Source: Numida meleagris (Eukaryota > Chordata > Aves > Galliformes > Numididae). From it: a stretch of 64,000 nucleotides of DNA. This document shows, piece by piece, positions 55,178 through 64,000 of the stretch; the stretch's first letter is position 1; every line of letters starts with the position of its first letter. The DNA lies in assembly GCF_002078875.1 (NCBI RefSeq), contig NC_034414.1, forward strand, positions 10,590,225-10,654,224, given 5' to 3'. The notes beneath the pieces were generated by a model. It made no database searches. It saw only the letters and a list, made by a program, of their open reading frames with translations, and was not told the DNA's origin. A program made the translations under genes and the position numbers.

Positions 55178-56764
55178 GTAAGATTGTTATCCTGCCATCT
55201 GACTGTGCAAATCGCACAAGGTAGTAAGTACATCATGTATTGCAATTTTTTGAATTTTTTTCATACAATGGTAACACCAGCATGTTCTGTATCTTCTAAA
55301 AATATACTTATATATTTTTTTAATCTCCTTCTAAGAATACTCAAAATTGCAATTGACAACAACTGTGTATAAAGCTCAAATATTTGCCTAAAGCTATGAA
55401 TCTGCAAAATGTTGTATTTGGCCTTGTTAGTAATTGTTAAAAATTGCAATGTTCCCATACCTTAATAAGGAACCCTTTCTTTTTCTTCTTGTACGGCTGC
55501 TTTTTGTAATAGAACAATGTTATTTAGACAATGTGGACATAAAAAATTGTCTTTTAGAGCAACAAAACTTAATTTCTACTCTTAAGGCTTGTGAGTTGAT
55601 TCAGGGTGGCCTGTGAAACTGTTTGAGGAGTATAACCTACACATCTCTTATTTAAAGGGCAATTAGGGCCTACTGCATATTCTTTTAGTAATTTGTTAAC
55701 ATGCAGTGCATAATCGCAACAATTAGGGTCGAATTTTTTTTTTTTGTAGTTTGCAGGAGAATAACTAATCTAGCTATGGGACACCCACAGCACACTTATG
55801 TTATTTTGCTCTTTGAGCCTTTGGCAAAGGGCACTTTTTTCTGATAAAAGTTTGTTTACAGTGGCTATAGCTCACTTTGTGCACTCATAGATAACCCAAC
55901 TTTTGTAAATTTTTGTAAAGGAGAGAACTGATATTTTGGCTTAACACAAAATTTTGTTTTAAATTCACATCAGGTGTATAGTAATCAAAGTATGATTTTA
56001 TGGGCTTTCTTTCCTAGATTTTCTGAAGTAAGTTCTATCTTAGTTTTTCCACAAGAATGGGGAATTTCATGGATGTAAGCAAGTGATCTTATTGTTGTTT
56101 TGATTTTAAATTTTTAATTACCCATGAGTAAACTTTAGGGTTGTTTTTTTTGCTATTGTTTTGTTTTTGTTTTGATTTTGTTTGTTTAAAATGCATTATT
56201 AGGCAGATTTGCACAGATTGTCAAAGCATTAATGAAAGGACGCATCCCTGTTAATAATGGCCACTATCTGCCCTCTCTAATCACTTGCTTCAAAGACATG
56301 ATTACAACTTCTTTTCTTGCTTTGCTTTTAAAAGCATCTCAAGCCTTTTTTTCCTTAATCACAAAACAATGAAGAAAAGGATTTTCCCCAGGCCAGTTAC
56401 CAATAATGAATTGGTTTTGCTTGTTTGTTCTGGAAAATTTAAAAATAAAATCCCGATTCAGAAAAGAAAATGGAAACTTCAGCAATCGATTAAAGTTTGC
56501 CAAAGTGTTTTTTTTTTTTTTTTTTTAAAGAAAACCTTTCAAAGCCAGATGTTGTACCACCTTGCATAGACTAATCGTTCAGATGTGTGGCCTTGACTGT
56601 GTGGTATATCAGTAGCTTTCAAAACTTGGAATAAATCTTGCTGATCTATATGTATTTACTTCCATGTTCTTTACAGCTTAGAAAGGTTCTTGTTTAATTC
56701 CAGTCTTTCTAAACAGAAGTGTTATTATTGTAATCTGATCCCAGTGTTACGTTTGTTTTGGAAG
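55178..56764 (+). other. PDE3B: PDE3B intron 5
   Basis: A 1587-bp intron from GTAAGA to TTTTGGAAG. It contains T-rich tracts near 56142-56190 and a long T run at about 56508-56526. No exon recognised. Confidence 0.9.
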
Positions 56765-56966
56765 GTGCTTCTCCCGGCCTGAGTCCAGTGGGTTCACCTA
56801 CTCATGGATCTGTCTCCAGTGGCAGCTGGTCACCTGTAGAATTTCCTGATACTGCTGATTTTCTTACAAAACCAAGTATTAATATCAATAAGCCTCCAGC
56901 ACATGCATTTAGTTCTTCAGATTTTCAGCAGCAAGTTAAAACACCTGTAGGTTACGTGTGTAGCAG
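56765..56966 (+). CDS. PDE3B: PDE3B coding exon 6 (SPVEFPDTADFL segment)
   Basis: A 202-nt exon, entering with two bases (GT) that complete Gly from exon 5 and leaving AG to exon 7. The borders are TTTTGGAAG at the acceptor and GTACTG at the donor. The product runs ASPGLSPVGSPTHGSVSSGS, then WSPVEFPDTADFLTKPSI, and ends near FQQQVKTPVGYVCS. The EFPDTADFL core is the recognisable PDE3B anchor; the surroundings are Ser/Pro-rich and poorly conserved. The open frame continues past the donor into the intron, so a frame call alone would overrun; only GTACTG at 56967 lets the frame join CGR in exon 7. The acceptor has a modest pyrimidine tract. Confidence 0.92.
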
Positions 56967-57500
56967 GTACTGTAAACTGTTAACATTTTCACTAACTCAA
57001 TGTGTTCAAAATACTAGTAATATTTTCAAAGAAAGAAAAATAATAAGACCTATTATTTATTAGTATGGAAAAAAAGGCATATCATAATAATTTGTAACTG
57101 TGTTATTCAGGGAACTGAAAAATGCTGCATGTGTGAAATTGAATTGAAATGGTAGGAAAAGCAGCATTTACTGTAGAGTTACAATATTTTACAGATTTTA
57201 GAGAATTACTTCCTGCTTGGGATCTTTATTCTGTACATCTGAATACTTTCTAAATAATTAGCCTTAATTTGTTAATTTGTGGAGGTGAGTCCAGAGGAGG
57301 TGATAGCTGATTATTTTCAAAGTACAAATTAAATCTGTGTGTGTATAAATAGAGAAAATACTAATGTCATGTGGTGGAGGAACCTTGAAAAGCATACCTT
57401 TTAAAGGAAAGTAATTTGCAGATATTTCTCAATAGAACACAGCAATAGCAAAAGAGGAAAAATACTGAATGTTTTAAATATATTTCATGTATTCTGTAAG
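56967..57500 (+). other. PDE3B: PDE3B intron 6
   Basis: A 534-bp intron from GTACTG to TTCTGTAAG. The exon 6 frame runs into it up to a stop at 57061, but the CGxQxLK exon follows in frame only if it is removed. Confidence 0.88.
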
Positions 57501-57574
57501 CTGTGGACGTCAGATACTCAAGCCTATTCCATCACTAGAGCAAGAATTTGCGGAATATAAAGACAAAAAATCAG
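57501..57574 (+). CDS. PDE3B: PDE3B coding exon 7 (small linker exon)
   Basis: A 74-nt exon too short for simple frame searching. One base (C) completes a Ser codon from exon 6; 24 codons follow, then a single G goes to exon 8. The borders are TTCTGTAAG and GTGGGA. The product CGRQILKPIPSLEQEFAEYK then DKKS aligns with the mammalian region CNSCGHQMLKYVS, where the S-CGxQxLK spacing is kept. The remainder has diverged strongly. The donor GTGGGA is non-optimal. Support comes mainly from phase continuity with both neighbouring exons and the CGxQxLK match. Confidence 0.85.
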
Positions 57575-58063
57575 GTGGGATTTTGAAAATACATAAATAT
57601 TTGTGGGTTTTTTCAAAGCCAATTAAAGTAAGATTTTTTTTATTTCTACATTAAATTTCACTATATTTTTAACTAATGTCTATCCATATATTTTATTTTA
57701 CTTAGTGTAGTTGATATAATCTAAAATACTATTTCAGAATAAGAATTTTATAATAGTTTACCAGTTGTACCTTCATAGACCTGTACTCAGTATTTCAAAA
57801 TGTCTCTACCATCTCAGCTAAACTAAACACTGAAACCATTTGTGCAAGTAAAGAGTCATGCTATCTTTTCTAAATCTTCAAATACATTTTGCAATAGATT
57901 TCTTCCTTTGCAATTTTTTGTTTGTAAGTTTGTGAGTAATTGGTTTACAAACAAACCGTTTTTATCTTTTGTGAAGAAATCTGTATAAATTAAAGAATTA
58001 TTACACATTAGTATTTTACAAATAATTGATTGATATAGTATTTATCTATTTATTTTCTTTAAG
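57575..58063 (+). other. PDE3B: PDE3B intron 7
   Basis: A 489-bp intron from GTGGGA to TTCTTTAAG. AT-rich, nothing else seen. Confidence 0.87.
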
Positions 58064-58167
58064 GTGAAGTTGGAAGCACTAGTCTTTCAAAAGAGTCTTT
58101 CCACCATACAGAAGAGACAAAAGATGAAAAGAAGGAAATAATTACTCAAACACAAAATAATTCACTT
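58064..58167 (+). CDS. PDE3B: PDE3B coding exon 8 (acidic/lysine-rich linker)
   Basis: A 104-nt exon, entering with GT (completing Gly) and ending in phase 0 after 34 codons. It is bounded by TATTTTCTTTAAG and the donor GTAAGC. The product contains LSKESFHHTEETKDEKKEII followed by TQTQNNSL. The SKESF motif and the following E/K-rich run correspond to the mammalian [20 protein letters not shown] segment. This is the last linker exon before the catalytic domain; it is charged and probably disordered. It is clearly shorter than the mammalian linker as I remember it, which has extra residues between the E/K run and the catalytic start. Confidence 0.88.
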
Positions 58168-58914
58168 GTAAGCATGCAATTGCAAAAGGACTTGCAGTAA
58201 CTTCTGTCAGTAGAGTATTTCTGTATCATTTGAAACATGCTGTAAAGTGGATTTTGCATTGCTAACAACTGTAATGTCTGAAGGGAAAGGATGCATCACT
58301 GGAATTAGTTTACAGTTAATCATAGGATATTTCTACCTTGTATAAATTTCACTAGCAAATGACAAGATAGTGACTTGCCAGAATTTTTGTTGATTAAATT
58401 TAATTTGTATAAAGTTAAGGTAGATAGTATGTTTAAATACTAATTGACCAGTATTTTCTCCTGGAAGTTTATGAAAAATGTGGTAGCTTCAGTGTAACTA
58501 TTGGTGTTCACACAATACAGTATATTGGATGTGCAAGCAGACAAAGTGTTTAATAAGCTTTACTGATATTTTGGGTCTTCACAACACTTTTTTAAGGCTA
58601 GTTCAGCTAAGGTATTCTTAAAGCTCAGTATATGTTTTAGTACCCTATGTATTTTTGCTTTGTTTTATTAACTCAGTTCACTTTAAAGATGATGATGATA
58701 AAATAATTATCACCATCTCAGGATATGAAAAGTCCAGCAACTAACTGTTCTATTTGTACTGTTAATTTATTATTTTCTCATAGCCACAGATATGGCACCA
58801 TTCCGTAAATTCAATAATGGTTTATAATATTTGTAGAGTTTTTTGGTCGATGTTGTTGACAAGTTACTCACCATTCTTATTTTAGAGGTGATTAAATATC
58901 TTACTGTATTGCAG
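58168..58914 (+). other. PDE3B: PDE3B intron 8
   Basis: A 747-bp intron from GTAAGC to TATTGCAG. It ends with two possible acceptors nine bases apart (see exon 9). Confidence 0.9.
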
Positions 58915-59049
58915 GTGGTGCAGAGTCCTAAATTAGAAACAATGATAACAGAACACGATTCACTGATGGAGAAAATGAACAACTGGAATTTCCAAATTTT
59001 TGACCTTGTGCAAGAAATGGGAGACCAGTCTGGAAGGATCCTTAGCCAG
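58915..59049 (+). CDS. PDE3B: PDE3B coding exon 9 (start of catalytic domain)
   Basis: A 135-nt exon of 45 codons, phase 0 at both ends, with acceptor TACTGTATTGCAG and donor GTTTGT. The product includes [20 protein letters not shown] and then [15 protein letters not shown], the first helices of the PDE3 catalytic domain. The mammalian PDE3A and PDE3B versions read NWNFPIF, so this copy has Gln where Pro is usual. A second AG lies nine bases inside (GTGGTGCAG at 58915-58923), so use of either acceptor keeps the frame and changes only VVQ. An upstream AG at 58883-58884 is excluded because it would bring TGA into frame at once. Confidence 0.93.
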
Positions 59050-61627
59050 GTTTGTTGTCCTCTGTTATATGAGGGATAGGGAGGGTGCTTGAAGCTGTTA
59101 TGCCTTTATATTTTATTTAAACCACAAAGATGTTTTGTATTCAATGTATGTTTAAAGTAAATGTAAGTTGTAAAGTAGGAATTTCATTTTTCCTGCGCTC
59201 CATCTCATTGTAAACCATAAAAAGTGATTTGTTTGTAGACAAGTTGCTCCAAATTGACTGAATTTTGTTTTCAATGTAAAATAGGTTAGATTTGTGGTTA
59301 CTGGAAAAGGTTTTGTGGTAATGTGCTATTTCCTATAAAAAAAAAATTGTCTTCTGCTTTCAGAATTGCTACCTTGTTTGTCAACCATTTCTTTTTTCTT
59401 CATTTCAGTAAAATATTTCTGCAGAGCTACACCTGTGAGGGAAGAGAAGTGATCTTTTAGGCAGTCTTTTGCCTCTTGATCCTACAAACAATGGGATTTT
59501 TTTTTCCATGCTGCTTTATGCATGTAGTATCCCTTTTATCTCTTTCTGACTTACTGTTAAGCTCTTCGGTGCAGTTTAATGTTGTGCTGAAGCCAATCTA
59601 ATGGCAAGTGCAAAAGAATGAACCTGTTTGCTCTTCCCCAGACTTTCCGATTCATCTGTGTCACCTTTTACAGGTGTCTCTTTCTTTATACTGGATTTAG
59701 AAATTGTAGGGCTGTAGTATGAGCTGGATTTGGTTCTGATCCAAAGATTAAATGCTTTTTACTTGCTGGTATCTTAGTTTTCTAAGTATTCTATCCTGAA
59801 TTAGAATGCATGTTTCTCTTGGTTCAAAGGTAGTGTTATGAACAAGCACCTGAAGGGAAGGGAACAGGTTAGAAGTAGTCAGATCCAGGTGGAAAAATAG
59901 ACTGACACCTATGCTGAAGTCAGGAAAAAAACAATGGGGATAATTTAACCTCTCCTATGAAGAAAGGCTGGGGGAACTGGGCTTGTTTAGCTTGGAGAAG
60001 AGAAGGCTCCGGGAGACCTCATTATGGCCTTCCAATACTTGAAGGGAGCATATAAACAGGAGGGGGTACAACTGTTTACATGGGTGGATAGTGATAGAAC
60101 AAGGAGAATGTTTTTAAACTAAGACAGAGGAGGTTTAGGTTGGATGTTAGGAGGAAGTTTTTTATGCAGACGGTGGTGACACACTGGAACAGGTTGCCCA
60201 AGGAGGTTGTGGATGCCCATGTCTGGAGGCATTCAAGGCCAGGCTGGATGTAGCTCTGGGCAGCCTGGTCTAGTGGTTGGCGACCCTGCCCATGGCAGGG
60301 GGGTTGAAACTGGATGATCTTTAAGGTCCTTTTCAACCCAGGCCATTCTATGATTCTATGAATTTAATTTTTGTCATTAGATGCTATTTTTTCTTTCCTA
60401 ATCCACAAGTATTCTGGCTATTACTTTAAGTCTTCAAGTAGGTGTTTTTTTTTTTTTTTAATTTAATCAAAATTGACAGGAATTTTGTCACCTCAGTTAT
60501 TGACTGCTGTTAATGTGCAGTGTAGAATGCCACGATCCATTTTTGAGTGGTATTTTTGCAGTTGTATACCTGTGTTCTTTGATCCACACTAGCTGGCATT
60601 TCATTTGTGTGCAACCTATAGGATAGTTCAAACCTGTAAGTAATTCAGTGTGCAGGTTTCTACTTAACTCTACCAGAATTTATGCATCAGTTCTTCCTGG
60701 TATTGTGTGTATGTGTATTACCACTCCTTCTCCCCAGTCCTTTTGTCAGTTATGCTATAAGCGTATGATATGTATTCTGGTTAAAATCCAAATAAAAGCT
60801 GCGTTTTTATCATCACTAGTTGTAAGATTTGCAGATTGGGTATGCATAAAGGAAATGATTAGGACAGCCGAAAGGAGGGATGTCCCCTCATTTTTTTCTC
60901 ATGTTGCTTTGAGAACATACCACACTTTAGAGCTTGTAGTCTCTCAAGTGGCTGGGAAGGAGGTGGCAAAAAAATGAGAAGTACCGTCTTACTTAAAGCT
61001 TTCTCAACGTTTGCAGCCTTAAAGGGCTTTTATGTCTTTGTAGTCACCAAATTCTACTTACTCACTTTAATATTTTTGTACTGCATGTACATGTGTGGAT
61101 GTTCTGAGAACATTTTGATAGCTTTTGATAGATTTGTCAAAAAATACCTGAGGTGTGAACAGAAGAGAAAGGATTTGTTTGCCAAGGTCTCAAAAATAAA
61201 TACCAAATGTGGTGTGGCTTCTTAGGTAATCTGAATTTTTGAGTAATAAGTAAGAATATAGATTACTTATGTTTAGGGCATGGATGGAATAAAGCATGAG
61301 TTCTGTAATGTATTATGAAAAGTTTGATGAATATTATTAAAACAATCAGTTGTGCATATAATTTATCAGTAGCAAAATGCAGGTTTTTTATCATATGTAT
61401 TTAAGAGGATGATAAAAATGCTTTTTTTATTTTTGAATTTAAAATGATTAAACATCTAACTGTATGACATTAGCTTTCAAGCAAACTTTAATGAAATATC
61501 AGCAATTTTCAGCTCTGTCAGCAAGCAAAATTTTTAAAGAAGGGAATATTTTAAAAACTGACGAAGCAGAGTATGCTAAGCTGTTGTGATGTTTTCCAGG
61601 CTAAAGTTCATTTTAATATATGTTTAG
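59050..61627 (+). other. PDE3B: PDE3B intron 9
   Basis: A 2578-bp intron from GTTTGT to ATATGTTTAG. It hosts the sense CR1 copy at 59945-60360. The 109-codon frame at 60648-60977 shows no domain and is taken as chance. Confidence 0.9.
59945..60360 (+). mobile_element. CR1 LINE, 5'-truncated, sense
   Basis: It starts about AATTTAACCTCTCCTATGAA and continues with GAAAGGCTGGGGGAACTGGG, TTAGCTTGGAGAAGAGAAGG, TGGGTGGATAGTGATAGAAC, ACACTGGAACAGGTTGCCCA and GGGCAGCCTGGTCTAGTGGT. It ends TTTCAACCCAGGCCATTCTA then TGATTCTATG. Same subfamily as the antisense copy at 42088-42573. It is inserted in the direction of PDE3B transcription within intron 9 and is 5'-truncated in ORF2. Confidence 0.96.

Positions 61628-64000
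<2,373 letters not shown>

Noticed and set aside
58885..58914. Alternative exon 9 beginning after ATTTTAG at 58884
   Set aside because: In the phase set by exon 8 it reads AGG TGA, an immediate stop.
60648..60977. 109-codon frame in intron 9
   Set aside because: No recognisable domain, no matching splice borders and residue composition of random intron translation.

Overview
This window looks like avian nuclear DNA, most likely from a galliform (chicken-like) bird. It is AT-rich and intron-dominated. It carries several CR1 LINE copies, with the characteristic 3' ends running into ATTCTATG repeats, and a mariner element resembling the chicken Galluhop family. There are no bacterial or viral genes, no operons and no CRISPR array. 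Nearly all short open frames are chance ORFs or frames of repeats.

The only gene I can support is PDE3B (cGMP-inhibited 3',5'-cyclic phosphodiesterase 3B), on the + strand and partial at both ends. Ten coding exons (here numbered 2-11, assuming one GC-rich 5' exon upstream of the window) lie between 47968 and 63597. Together they give 1291 nt of continuous open frame, 430 codons plus one base, with matching phases and GT/AG borders at every junction. They encode the end of the N-terminal regulatory region, a Ser-rich linker and the start of the catalytic domain, including the HNxxHAxDVxH motif of class I phosphodiesterases. The rest of the catalytic domain and the C-terminus lie beyond 64000. 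PDE3B rather than PDE3A is indicated by the residues in the exons for the [32 protein letters not shown] and [14 protein letters not shown] segments.

Positions 1-47967 read as intronic DNA, presumably the long first intron. This part holds CR1 copies in both orientations (6990-7511 +, 15196-15805 -, 22078-22243 +, 30768-31490 -, 33221-33330 -, 38940-39160 +, 42088-42573 -, plus small fragments), an internally deleted mariner element (28158-28735), A/T homopolymers and decayed TA/TG or CAAA repeats. Another CR1 copy (+) sits in intron 9 (59945-60360).

I found no new biological system. The items most worth a second look are: a coding-like stretch of unknown origin in intron 1 (43632-44003); two back-to-back near-perfect palindromes in intron 10 (62958-63000); a tandem splice acceptor at exon 9 that would add or remove three residues; an inverted CR1 pair of one subfamily flanking exons 2-9; and a bulged hairpin at 10491-10533. 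Homology statements are from memory of the families; no search was run.
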